From contig NC_023758.2 in the NCBI RefSeq assembly GCF_000499845.2, positions 36,492,608-36,556,607 on the forward strand: a stretch of DNA of 64,000 nt, given 5' to 3'. Source of the DNA: Phaseolus vulgaris. Lineage: Eukaryota > Streptophyta > Magnoliopsida > Fabales > Fabaceae. Position 1 is the first letter of the stretch; each line of letters begins with the position of its first letter. Under the pieces are notes generated by a model. It did no database searches. It worked only from the letters and a program-made list of their open reading frames with translations, and was not told the DNA's origin. The translations under genes and the position numbers were made by a program. Positions 54,606-64,000 of the stretch are shown here, in pieces.

Positions 54606-55550
54606 TCAAGCTTGATTTTTTTAGTTGTAACTTATATGTCATTCTTTTTTCTCAACATAATTGTTGTTGGATAGTTGAATTTAGAAGGGGAAAATATTCA
54701 CTTTATTATTCAATAATGAGAATATAATGTTACTATAAGGATTATTTAACAACATTGTTTGAGAGAATGTAGTTCATAGGTTCTACTTATCATCCATATG
54801 TTTAGACTTTGGTTTATTTGAATAAACTTCTCCACAAGTTTTTTTTATACTAACTTGTCCAAATACGTTTTGTTTTTATTTTTTTTTATTTTTTTATTTT
54901 TTAAGGTAGTCTTAGCTTATTAAAAAACCTTATTGCATTTTTTCTTTTTCTTTTCTCTTTTAAGTGTTTATAGAAAACATTATCGAGACATACCTTTAGT
55001 AAATACTATTTCGTTTCCTAGACTAATATTAATTGAGTGCAATTTCTTAGATACACAAATACCCATATTTGTTGTATTCATAGCTGTATTAGAATTTTGG
55101 TCAATGTGGAATAGGTTCGAAGTAAATCTGCATTATTTGAAAAAGAAAACATTATATTTTTTTTTAGATGATAGCATTGTTTATGTTCATAAATTTTGTT
55201 TGATAAAAATTATCAATATAATGAATTTATTTTTTATAATAAGAATCAAACCTAAATCTTTATGTATATTATTCTAACACCGGTCACTAAATGGATCTTA
55301 AGGAATAATATGAATGATTTAGTAATTTATCATTATTTAAGAAATATCAATATAATTATTTGGTATTAATACGAAATTACACCTATATAGTATTATAAAA
55401 CCCTGGAAAGTAAATAAAAAAAAGTTGAAGGACAATAATGTATTAATGTTTGGTGGTAGAAGAAGAACAGAGGGTTTGAGAAAACTGTTGGGCTATTTTG
55501 ACTCAATATTTTTATTATTTATCATCTTTTTTTTATATAAACACCTTCTA
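54606..55550. other. AT-rich sequence of unknown origin in arm B
   Basis: Mirror of 22441-23340. A plus frame of 114 codons (54933-55277) is hydrophobic and low in complexity with no counterpart frame in arm A, so it is not called a gene. Confidence 0.4.
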
Positions 55551-55554
55551 TAAG

Positions 55555-55920
55555 TAATGGGGGTTTAAAAATCGATGACAACAATGAGTTAGAAGTACTG
55601 AAAATAACAAGATTTTAAAATCGTCGAGAATAACAGAAATTTAAAAACCGTCAGAAATTATGGAAATTCTCAAACCGTTGAGAATTACAAAGTTCTCAAA
55701 CTATCAAGAATTACGAGATTTTCAAACTGCCAATAGTAATAGAGTTTCCAAACCGATGTAAAAATTCTTAATCATTACAAAAAATAAAAAATCACATGTA
55801 AAAGCTCTTAATCATTACATAGGGAAAAAAAATCTGAAGTGAATACTCGTAATTATTACATACGAAAAAAAATTCATATATAAATGCGTCTAGTCACTAG
55901 GAAAAAAAATCGTACGTAAA
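55555..55920. repeat. Mirror copy of tandem and palindromic repeats
   Basis: 55555-55775 is the inverse of the 27-bp unit array at 22235-22440. 55780-55920 is the inverse of the degenerate TTACATACGGAT block at 22040-22210. Confidence 0.75.
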
Positions 55921-55924
55921 ATTT

Positions 55925-56130
55925 CATATATTATTACTAATATTATTATTATTTATTATTTATTATTTTTATTCTTAATAATAATAATAAAATTAACAAT
56001 AATAAAAATATTTTTATTATCATTAATAATAATAATAAGATAATAATAATATTAGTAATAGTAATAATATCAATATTATTACTAGATAAATTTAGTTTTT
56101 ATATTATTATTACTATAATTATTATAAACA
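55925..56130. repeat. TAA/ATT microsatellite in arm B
   Basis: Inverse of the run at 21780-22030. Confidence 0.85.
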
Positions 56131-56134
56131 TTAT

Positions 56135-56464
56135 ATTCAATTATTTCCCAAGACGAATCACCAAATCTATCAACCCACACTACCTTCACCATATTGATGT
56201 TCTTGCCTTTGAGCTGGGTACTCTAATGATTTTCAATCTTAATTGTTTTTACTTTAAAAGACATGTTATCCTTGATTTGCACATTATCCATTTCCGGTTG
56301 CAAACTCCAAAGGCTTTATCTTCTAATCTGCATATGATTTCTGCCAACTCTGAGAGGCTTTCATCCTTTCATGTATCTGTCTCACCTTCTCAATGGTATG
56401 CCTTAGTAACTCTGGCCCAACCAATGTTGTCTCATCATCTTGGTACCAACCTAACGGAGTTATG
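56135..56464 (-). pseudogene. Ty3/gypsy post-integrase remnant, arm B
   Basis: The minus strand reads ITPLGWYQDDETTLVGPELL-like sequence and then the RQIHERMKAS region, mirror of 21450-21775. The SIRE-like copia LTR begins at 56465, inside this sequence. Confidence 0.75.
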
Positions 56465-57590
56465 TGTTGAACCAAGTGGTATTCAATGTTTTGAAGAATC
56501 CAAATCCTTTGGAGGATGTTGAAGCCTCTGCTTTGCTGTGTGTTGTTGTGCTGGTTTAAGCTTTGTTCTGGGGTAGTTTAATGTTGTAATCCACCCTTAG
56601 ATTAAATCTCAAGCAATTAGCATCTCAATCTTTATCAAAGTAAAATGTTTTTCAAACTAAGTTGAAACAACCGATTGTTTTGTCGAAACAACCGATTGTT
56701 TACACTTAGGTGTTTTGAGAAAGTTTGAAAACTGTTTTTGAATGGTGAAATCTGTTAAGTAACAAAACAACCGATTGATTCGAGGAAACAATCGATTGTT
56801 TGTTTTGAAACCATAACAGAAAAACTGTTTTCTTTGACTGAGCTTTAAATGCTTTAACTGAATACGCTCCAGTCATTAAATGCTTTGACCAATCTATTTT
56901 AAATGCAATTAAGAGTTTGTTAAGATTTGATAACAAACTATATTCTTGAATATATTCTGAAAAACTATTTTTAAGGTTTAAGAATCTTGAGACAAAGTTT
57001 AAGAATAACAACTAAGAGTTTTTCAAAGAGTTCTGAGATTGCTTAAGAGTTGAGAGATTGATCAAGGTGCTGGAATAGGATTCTACTTGTATTGATTTCA
57101 GATATTCATCTGTAACAAGTGTAATCATTTAAAACTGCTGAACAATTTGTGTGTGTGCTTTGCTGAGATTGGCTGTGTGTTCTTGAGGTGTTCAAGATCA
57201 ACAATCTTAGTGTTGGCCAAGGAGAGTGTGTTTCTTGAGGTGTTCAAGGTCATTCTCTTGGTTGTGGTGTAAGTGATCAAGTGGTGATTGCTTAGTGGTT
57301 ATCCTCAGGGTTTCTGAGAAGACTGGATGTAGCTCTTGTTGGAGTGAACCAGTATAAACAACTGTGTACAATTTCTCTATCCCTATCTCTTTAATTCAGT
57401 TTTGATATTTTGGAACTGGTATAAACAACCGATTGTTTTTCCAACTTTGTGCTTTTGCTGTTTGTTTTGGAAAAACTTAATCCTTAATCAAGGTTCTTTT
57501 GAAGAATTTTCATTCTAAGATTAAAAGTTTACAAAAATCTTTCTTAAACAATTCACCCCCCCCTCTCGTTTAAGGCCATATATTCTAACA
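56465..57590 (+). repeat. 5' LTR of the SIRE-like copia (1126 bp)
   Basis: Starts TGTTGAACCAAGTGG and ends CCATATATTCTAACA. The PBS TTGGCATCAAGAGC follows at 57592-57605. It contains two dimers and one monomer of the AAACAACCGATTGTTT motif (56665-56701, 56765-56801, 57423-57438). Its first 177 bp differ from the 3' LTR at 3 positions. Confidence 0.88.
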
Positions 57591-57591
57591 A

Positions 57592-57605
57592 TTGGCATCA
57601 AGAGC
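57592..57605 (+). other. Primer-binding site of the SIRE-like copia
   Basis: TTGGCATCAAGAGC one base after the LTR end, a diverged initiator Met-tRNA type site typical of this copia lineage. Confidence 0.75.
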
Positions 57606-57649
57606 TTGGTTCTTGAAAGTTATTCAAGTTTATCTAAAATATTTTTTCT

Positions 57650-58741
57650 ATGGCTAGAAAACTATCTTTTGAGGAGGGTGCTTCAATCTACAAACCACCT
57701 TTATTCTGTGGATTGAATTATAAGTTTTGGGTAGCAAGAATGAAAATCTTTATTGAGTCTATTGATCAAAGAATTTGGGACTCAATTGAGAATGGTCCTT
57801 ACATTCCAAAATTCAAAAAGGATAATTCCTTTATTACAAAACCTTTGTCCATTTGGACAAATGATGAATGTAAGATGGCTCAGCTTGATAAGTCTGCTCA
57901 AAACATTATAGCTTATGCACTAGATACTAATGAATTTTTCAGGATATCAAAGTGCAAAACTGCTAAGGAAATGTGGGAGACACTCAAGGATGCTCATGAA
58001 CCAAAGGAAGCAATGACAAAGAGTCAAACAAGAAGAAAGAGAAGGCAAAATAAGAAAAGCCTCAATCTTTGCTTAATGACCAGAAGGGAGGATGACTCAT
58101 GTAGTGTAAGTTCGTCAAATTCTTCAAACTCGGAAAATTATGGTCAATTGCTTCAAGCCTTTCAAGAAACGCATGAAGAAGCCAACAGATTGGCTCTCTT
58201 GAACAATCGATTGAAAGAAAAGAATAGCTGGCTTGAAAACAGAGTAAAGGCACTGGAAGAGGATTTAGAAAATTCAAAAATGGATTTTGAGAATCTGGAA
58301 ATCATTTACAAAAACTCCTCTTGCAAGTGTGATACTCCAGTTTGTGAAAATTGCGAAAATCTTGAAAAGAATGTCCACTATCTTGTTAAAACAGTGGATA
58401 AGCTTTCTAAAGGCCAATCTAACTTTGAGAGTGTGCTAGCATCTCAAAATTGTGTTTTTGGAAAATCTGGATTGGGTTTTAATCCACAAAACAAGCAAGA
58501 TAGATTTTCAAAATCATTTTCGAAAATGCCAGAAAAACAATCGATTGGACCATCGAAACAATCGATTGTTACATGCTTCTATTGCATGAAAAGAGGTCAT
58601 TCTGTGCGATTCTGTAAAATCAGAAAACATGTTGTTCCTAAAGGGCTTATGAAGTGGATTCCCAAGAAAAATAAAGCTTGTATTGATGAGTATAAACCAG
58701 ATGGACCCACATTCATAAGGGGACCAAACCTATGTACTTGA
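57650..58741 (+). pseudogene. SIRE-like copia gag (363 codons)
   Basis: Starts MARKLSFEEGASIYKPPLFC. The N-terminal domain has GLNYKFWVARMKIFIESID and DECKMAQLDKSAQNIIAYAL, and a coiled-coil region lies at about residues 165-215 (LLQAFQETHEEANRLALLNN). The zinc knuckle CFYCMKRGHSVRFC is near residue 310. After AKEMWETLKDAHE the usual continuation is missing, so about 80-100 residues of gag appear deleted. A stop at 58741 separates it from protease. Two KQSI codon runs encode one dimer of the element's 21-nt motif. Confidence 0.85.
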
Positions 58742-61700
58742 AAATCTTTTTTGTAGGACATCTTGGAGGAAAGAAAGCAACTTTGGTACTTGGACAGTGG
58801 ATGCTCCAAGCATATGACATGGGACAAATGAAAGTTCCTGAGAATATCCTTCAAGCAAGAGGGTCATGTCACCTATGGAGACAACAACAAAGGAAGAATT
58901 CTTGGAAGAGGATCCATAGGAGATGAGAGAATCTTGGTGATCCATGATGTGCTCTTTGTTGAAGGCCTAAAGCATAATCTTCTGATCATTAGCCAACTAT
59001 GTGACAAGGGGTATCAAGTGATGTTCAAGAAAAACTCATGTGAAATCTGTCTGCCCAACACCAAAGAGGTAATGTTGGTAGGTAAGAGAGTTAACAATGT
59101 GTATCTTCTAGATATCTCTTCACCATGTTCAATTGGATGTCTTCTATCCAAGCAAGATGAATCTTGGCTTTGGCATAGAAGAATTGCTCATATTCACATG
59201 AATCATTTGAACAAGCTAATTTCAAAAGATCTCGTGATTGGGCTGCCAAAACTCAAGTTTGAGAGGGATCACATTTGTGAAGCTTGCCAAAAAGGGAAAC
59301 AAGTGAAAAGTTCTTTTAAAACCAAAAATGTTGTCTCTTCATTGAGACCTCTTGAACTCCTTCACATGGATCTCTTTGGACCCTCTAGAACTATGAGTCT
59401 TGGTGGAAATTATTATGCTCTTGTTATTGTTGATGATTTCTCTAGGTACACTTGGACTTTGTTCTTGGAATCAAAGAGTGATGCCTTTGTTGCATTCAAA
59501 AAGCTAGCAAAAAGGCTTCAAAACACAAAGAACAACAACATAGGCTCCATAAGGAGTGACCATGGAGGAGAATTCCAAAATGAGAAGTTTGTCAAGTTCT
59601 GTGAGAAGTTGGGGATTCTACACAATTTCTCTGCTCCAAGAACACCACAACAAAATGGAGTTATAGAGAGGAAGAACAGATCTCTTGAAGAGCTTGCAAG
59701 GACAATGCTTAGTGAGTCATCACTTCCTAAGTATTTTTGGGCAGATGCAGTGAGCACCTCTTGTTATGTGATGAATAGGGTGCTTATAAGGCCCATTTTG
59801 AAGAAAACTCCATATGAACTTTTCAATGGAAGGAAGCCTAACATCAGTCACCTCAAAGTCTTTGGTTGCAGTTGTTTCATTCTCAACAATGGAAAGGAAA
59901 GTTTGGGAAAATTTGATGAGAAAGCTGACCTTGGTATTTTCATTGGTTACTCACTCACAAGCCATGCATATAAAGTCTACAACAAAAGGCTAATGACTGT
60001 AGAAGAATCAGTTCATGTAGTCTTTGATGAGGTAGATCACGAAATCAGTGAGAACCCAAAGATCAGTGCTGAGGAAGACGAACAGAGCATCAGTTTGGAG
60101 AAGCTAGATATCTGTGCAGAAAAACAACCGGTTGATTCGCAGAAACAACCGATTGAAATTCTGCAACAGAGTGAGCTGCCCAAAGAATGGAGGATTCCTA
60201 GAGATCTGTCTGTGGATAACATCATAGGGCAGATAAAGGAAGGTGTCTCCACACGTAGCTCCATCTCAAACTACTGCAGACACACAACTTTTGTTTCTCA
60301 AATTGAACCAAAGTCAATTGAGGAAGCTCTTAAGGATGAGAAGTGGGTTGAAGCTATGCATGAAGAGCTAAACCAATTTGAAAGAAATGAGGTATGGTTT
60401 CTTGTCCCTAAAACTAATGAAATGAATATTATTGGTTCAAAATGGGTTTTCAGGAACAAGCTAGATGAGGATGGAGTGATCACTAGAAACAAAGCAAGGC
60501 TAGTTGCCAAAGGCTACAATCAAGAAGAGGGCATAGACTATGGTGAAACCTTTGCTCCTGTGGCTAGATTGGAGGCTGTGAGGCTGCTGCTGGCTTTTGC
60601 TTGTATGAGTGGTTTTAAACTCTTCCAAATGGATGTAAAGAGTGCCTTCTTGAATGGCTACATCAATGGGGAAGTCTATGTAGATCAACCACCGGCTTTG
60701 AAGATCACAAGTATCCCAACCATGTTTTCAAGTTGAAGAAAGCTTTATATGGACTGAAGCAAGCTCCAAGGCAGTGGTATGAGAGACTTAGCAACTTTCT
60801 GCTATCACATGGTTATGAAAGAGGAATGGTAGACAAGACTCTCTTCATCAAGAAGTCAAATGCAGAAATAATTCTTGTGCAAATCTATGTTGATGACATC
60901 ATCTTTAGTGCCACACAAGATAGGTTGTGTGAAGAATTTGTGACTGCAATGAAAGGTGATTTTGAAATGTCTATGATGGGAGAACTATCTTTCTTTCTTG
61001 GATTGTAGGACAAACAAACAAAGGATGGGATCTTCCTAAGTCAATCAAAGTATTGCAAGGAAATTCTCAAAAAGTTTGAAATGGATAATTGCAAATAGGC
61101 AAGCACTCCAATGCCATCAAGCTGCTACATGGATGCAGATGCTGCTGGAAAGAGTATAGATCAAACAAAATACAGAGGTTTGATTGGATCATTGCTTTAT
61201 CTAACAGCAAGTAGGTCGGACATCATGTTTGCGGTGTGTCTATGTGCAAGATATCAAGCAAATCCTAAAGAATCACACTTCAAAGCTGCAAAAAGGATTC
61301 TGAAATATCTAAAAGGAACATCATTTGTAGGACTATGGTATCCTTCTCATTCTTTATTACATTTAATTGGTTATTCAGATTCTGACTTTGCAGGTTGCAA
61401 GCTAGATAGAAAGAGCACAAGTGGCACTTGTCACCTTCTTGGCTCAAGCCTAATCTCATGGCATAGCAAGAAGCAAGCATGTGTTGCTCTCTACTGTTGA
61501 GGCAGAATATATAGTTGTTGGTAGTTGCTATGCACAGATCCTATGGCTCAAACAACAACTTGCAGATTTTGGTTTACAAATCAGCAAAGTTCCTTTGATG
61601 TGTGATAACACAAGTGCAATAAATCTTACCAAAAATCAAATCCAGCACTCAAGGACCAAACATATTGAAATAAGACATCATTTCATCAGAGATCATGTGC

Positions 61701-61837
61701 AAAATGGGAACTGTGAAGTAAAGTTTGTGGAGACCAAACTGCAGCTAGCTGACATCTTCACAAAGCCTTTGCCAAAAGAGAGGTTCTTCTTCTTAAGAAA
61801 TGAATTAGGTATTCTTGATCTTAATAATCTCTCTTAA
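58742..61837 (+). pseudogene. SIRE-like copia pol (protease, integrase, RT, RNase H; several breaks)
   Basis: The protease is frameshifted (WYLDSGCSKHMTWDKS-like, about 58785-58830). The frame 58934-60736 holds [61 protein letters not shown] and [20 protein letters not shown] (an intact D-D-E set). It then has [22 protein letters not shown] and [17 protein letters not shown] frameshift at about 60715 is followed by KKALYGLKQAPRQWYERLSN and IYVDDIIFSA (60733-61008), a stop, and then RNase H GYSDSDFAGCKLDRKSTSG. A further shift at 61490 precedes STVEAEYI, RTKHIEIRHHFIRDHVQNGN and LADIFTKPLP. At least five lesions inactivate it. Confidence 0.9.
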
Positions 61838-62153
61838 ATATGTCTTTGATACATGTTAAAGTCTATTTGTAAAGACAAATAGGGGGAGAATTATTGGTTC
61901 TTGTATATCTGTGTCTTATATGCATAAAATGTTTAAATCTCTGAGTATAAAAGTGTTTTCTGTTGCTGCTGATAGAAACAACCAATTGTTTCGTGTAAAC
62001 AACCGATTGTTTATTATGTTTAAAGAGTTATAATCTAACTTGTTGCTGTAAGAAGCTTTGGACAGTATAAATGTTTTTTTTGCAAGAATTGCTTCAGATT
62101 TAATCAGTACAACACAAGCACCAGGGATTTGTCTTCATCAAATAGGGGGAGAT

Positions 62154-62331
62154 TGTTGAACCAAGTGGTGTTCAATGTTTTGAAGAATCCAAACCCTTTG
62201 GAGGATGTTGAAGCCTCTGCTTTGCTGTGTGTTGCTGTGCTGGTTTAAGCTTTGTTCTGGGGTAGTTTAATGTTGTAATCCACCCTTAGATTAAATCTCA
62301 AGCAATTAGCATCTCAATCTTTATCAAAGTA
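62154..62331 (+). repeat. Truncated 3' LTR of the SIRE-like copia
   Basis: TGTTGAACCAAGTGGTGTTC onward matches the 5' LTR to TATCAAAGTAA, then changes to gypsy integrase sequence. Confidence 0.88.
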
Positions 62332-62454
62332 ACTGGAAGAAAGTGAATGCTCTTCAGTAGTCGATCAACTATCCCCTAAACTGGATCATGACCCCTTACT
62401 GCTCTTGGTAATGGGTAACAAAATCCATAGCAATGTTATCCCATTTCCACTCAT
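62332..62454 (-). pseudogene. Ty3/gypsy integrase core fragment
   Basis: The minus strand reads EWKWDNIAMDFVTHYQE then GVMIQFRG-LIDY and FTFFQ. This corresponds to the gypsy integrase EWKWE.I.MDFV.GLP...HDSIWVIVDRLTKSAHFLPV, the region of the first catalytic Asp. It is absent from arm A, so the two arms have lost different parts. Confidence 0.75.
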
Positions 62455-62815
62455 GAATAATAATAAAAAAATTATATTAATAATAATAAAAAAAATTATA
62501 TTAATAATAATAGTATAAATTATATTAATAATAATAGTATAAATTATATTAATAATAATAGTATAAATTATATTAATAATAATAATATAAATAATAACAA
62601 TAGTATAAATTATATTCATATTATTCATATTAATAATATTATTAATACTATTCGTATTATTAATATTATTCGTATTATTAATACTATTCGTATTATTAAT
62701 ATTATTCGTATTATTCATACTATTCATACTATTCATATTATTAATACTATTCATATTATTAATACTATTCATATTATTAATAATAATAAGTATAATAAAA
62801 ATCATAATAATATTA
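62455..62815. repeat. TAA/ATT microsatellite with ATTATTCGTATT units
   Basis: An AATAATAGTATAAATTATATT 5' part and ATTCGTATTATTAATATT units to the right. The minus frame through it reads INNMNSINNTN repeats, which is low complexity and not a protein. Confidence 0.9.
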
Positions 62816-62817
62816 AA

Positions 62818-62905
62818 GAATTTGTTTGGTGTTGTGGTTAAAGTTTTTTTAGTTATTGAAGGAACTTTTGTTCGAATCTCATCCAATGCTGATTTTATTT
62901 TAATT
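62818..62905 (+). mobile_element. Possible tRNA-derived SINE head
   Basis: GGTGTTGTGGTTAAAG (A-box-like, about 62827-62842) is followed some 30 bp later by GTTCGAATCTC (B-box-like, 62870-62880). That is the spacing of an RNA polymerase III internal promoter. No full cloverleaf is formed, so it is not a tRNA gene. Its flanks are a microsatellite and palindromic motifs. Confidence 0.35.
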
Positions 62906-62925
62906 TCCCTTTCATGGTGCCAAAG

Positions 62926-62975
62926 TTACATACGAAAAAATATGTATGTAATACCTGTTTACATACGGATTTTGA
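62926..62975. repeat. TTACATACGAAA / ATGTATGTAA palindromes
   Basis: Two or three units of the motif that forms the array at 467-660. Confidence 0.7.
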
Positions 62976-63440
62976 TCCCCTGGATAATTCATCAAATGAA
63001 AATCATAATTTCATAAACTCCACCCATCTTCTCTACTTCATATTCAACTCCTTTTAATCAAACAAGTATTTTAGATTTTTGTGATCCTTAAACACCTGTA
63101 ATTAAGCTCCATACAAATAATGTCTTCAAATCTTCAAAGTAAACACCACAAATACCAACTCTTAGTTATAAATAGGATAATTTCTCTTATGAACTTTGAG
63201 TTGCCTTAAAGCATATGTTGTCTTCTCTAACATTAAAACACAATTCAATCCTTTACGTGAAGCATCATAATAAACCTTGATAGATTTTTCTATATGAGAA
63301 ATCACCAACATTGAATTACTAACAAACCTTTTCTTCAACTCCATGAAACTTTCCAGTATCTCTCAGTGCAAAAGTTTGATTTTCAGAAGTTAATTGTGTC
63401 AAGGTGCTTCTACCTTGAAAAAATATCCGAAACAAAAGTG
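62976..63440 (-). pseudogene. Ty3/gypsy RNase H remnant, arm B
   Basis: The minus frame 63344-63162 reads MELKKRFVSNSMLVISHIEK, SIKVYYDASRKGLNCVLMLE and LRQLKVHKRNYPIYN, mirror of 20541-20765. It continues to YHPG-like sequence at 62985, where the palindromic/microsatellite module breaks it. Confidence 0.85.
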
Positions 63441-63705
63441 TTGTTAATTAGTCTCAAACAGATAGGTAGTATACTGTGTTATGAAAATATTTGCAGGTTC
63501 CTTCTGTGTCCTTTTCAACTTCATCTTCTCCCTTGCAACCAGCGATATCGGTGACTTATTATCGCTTGAATCTAACTCATGAGTGAATGAAGTCCAGCTC
63601 TAGCAACTAACTCAAAACTGGGAGAGAAGGAGTTCGCGACGGAGTTTGTGGCGGAGTTTGTGGTGGACTAGGTGGTTTAATAGGCTTTAAAATACTTTGA
63701 AAAGA
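63441..63705. other. Unresolved sequence, probably LINE 5' UTR at its right end
   Basis: No domain is recognised. The GGAGTTTGTGGCGGAGTTTG repeat at about 63640-63665 and the position before an ORF1 suggest a LINE leader, but this is inference from position only. Confidence 0.35.
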
Positions 63706-64000
63706 ATGGGAAGCAGAGGATATAATGGCAGGAGGGGTAACGACGGGTACTCAAACGAGTATACCACCTTCTTCTTCTCAAATTTCCCTCATGGATATGG
63801 GGAGATGGACATGGTGAAGATTTTTCAAAAACAGGCCAAGGTGAAAGAAGTTTTTATCTCACGAAGGTTGAACAGATGGGGGAGAAGGTTTGGTTTTGTG
63901 AGGTTTTTTTACGTGAGAAATGTGGGACGCATGGAGAGAGACCTGGATAGCTTATATATCGGGAACATGAAACTTCACGTAAATATACCGAAATACCGAA
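63706..64000 (+). CDS. LINE ORF1 N-terminal RRM domain (runs off the window)
   Basis: An ATG at 63706 opens a frame with no stop to the window end (98 codons). It reads TTFFFSNFPHGYGEMDMVKI, FQKQAKVKEVFISRRLNRWG, RRFGFVRFFYVRNVGRMERD and LDSLYIGNMKLHVNIPKY. This is the RRM that opens plant L1 ORF1 proteins, which bind the LINE RNA. It is clean over its visible length and is likely the 5' part of a larger LINE outside the window. Confidence 0.8.
   Translation, partial: MGSRGYNGRRGNDGYSNEYTTFFFSNFPHGYGEMDMVKIFQKQAKVKEVFISRRLNRWGRRFGFVRFFYVRNVGRMERDLDSLYIGNMKLHVNIPKYR

Larger units (their letters stand above)
56465..62331 (+). mobile_element. SIRE-like Ty1/copia retrotransposon (3' LTR truncated)
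   Basis: The complete 5' LTR, primer site, gag, pol and polypurine tract (AATAGGGGGAGAT, about 62141-62153) are present. The 3' LTR (62154-62331) is cut after 178 bp, with loss of the target duplication. The coding frames have a small number of frameshifts and stops, so it is a young but dead copy. It inserted into the gypsy remnant of arm B. Confidence 0.9.
42020..63440 (-). repeat. Arm B of the large inverted duplication (expanded by later insertions)
   Basis: Carries the modules of arm A in reverse order and orientation, with matching internal junctions such as the head-to-head LINE boundary (27000/27001 against 49739/49740). It is longer because of the elements at 42830-49564, 50279-51498, 56465-62331 and about 62455-62975. 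Both arms lack the gypsy integrase core, but with different deletion points. Confidence 0.85.

Noticed and set aside
62386..62886. 166-codon minus frame with INNMNSINNTN repeats
   Set aside because: Microsatellite translation. Only its very end touches a gypsy integrase relic in another frame.
1..64000. tRNA, rRNA or miRNA genes
   Set aside because: No cloverleaf or rRNA signature was seen. The only Pol III-like boxes (62818-62905) do not form a tRNA. The foldback MITE is too long and too symmetric for a normal miRNA precursor.

Overview
This window is plant nuclear DNA, AT-rich and dominated by nested transposable elements. No bacterial or organellar gene is visible. The host genes are berberine-bridge-enzyme-like (BBE-like) FAD oxidases. 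Gene style and repeat content (a TRIM element starting TTGGAGATCCCACATCGACT, SIRE- and Tnt1-type copia elements, L1-type LINEs) suggest a eudicot, probably a legume close to Phaseolus, Vigna or Glycine. That taxon call is inference, and the species cannot be fixed from the sequence.

Layout. 1-2246: an AT microsatellite, a palindromic TTACATACGGAT array, an LTR end, a LINE tail and a CACTA-type foldback MITE. 2247-3869: intact BBE-like gene 1 (minus). 4000-9500: AT-rich spacer, LINE pieces and a decayed CACTA transposon that keeps a transposase-associated domain. 9510-11933: a 5'-truncated LINE with a 15-bp target duplication. 12717-14333: intact BBE-like gene 2 (minus). 15650-20102: a broken copia element in permuted order (RT-RNaseH, LTR, gag-PR-INT), bounded by TRIM LTR pieces. 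20445-27760: arm A of a large inverted duplication (Ty3/gypsy pol, AT repeats, a CTR9/VIP6-like pseudogene with introns, two head-to-head LINEs, a BBE-upstream relic). 27760-36510: a GTGTCC-rich repeat, an AVT1-like amino-acid transporter pseudogene split by an intact copia element with identical LTRs (28793-33299), and a Helitron/PIF1 helicase fragment. 36511-41905: a LINE, BBE-like pseudogene 3 (plus, frameshifted, its C-terminus running into LINE sequence) and another LINE. 42020-63440: arm B, the inverted copy of arm A. Later insertions interrupt it: a Tnt1-like copia (42830-49564, TSD GCCTC) itself split by a solo LTR (46521-48125, TSD AAAAG); a GC-rich solo LTR (50279-51498, TSD CTTGT); and a SIRE-like copia (56465-62331). 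63706-64000: the start of a LINE ORF1 that runs off the window.

How it fits together. The host content is a small BBE-like cluster (two intact secreted flavoprotein genes and one pseudogene) amplified by segmental and inverted duplication. Upstream sequence of these genes also occurs at 27307-27759 and 42020-42654 without a gene. Fragments of two other host genes (CTR9/VIP6-like and AVT1-like) lie in the duplicated blocks. Perfect target-site duplications allow relative dating: the inverted duplication came first, then the arm-B insertions.

I see no convincing new multi-gene system. The most unusual signal is a paired palindrome-derived motif in two SIRE-like LTR families. It occurs five times at an exact 21-nt spacing in the 56465 element (LTR, gag, pol and 3' leader) and five times at a 20-nt spacing in the 46521 solo LTR.
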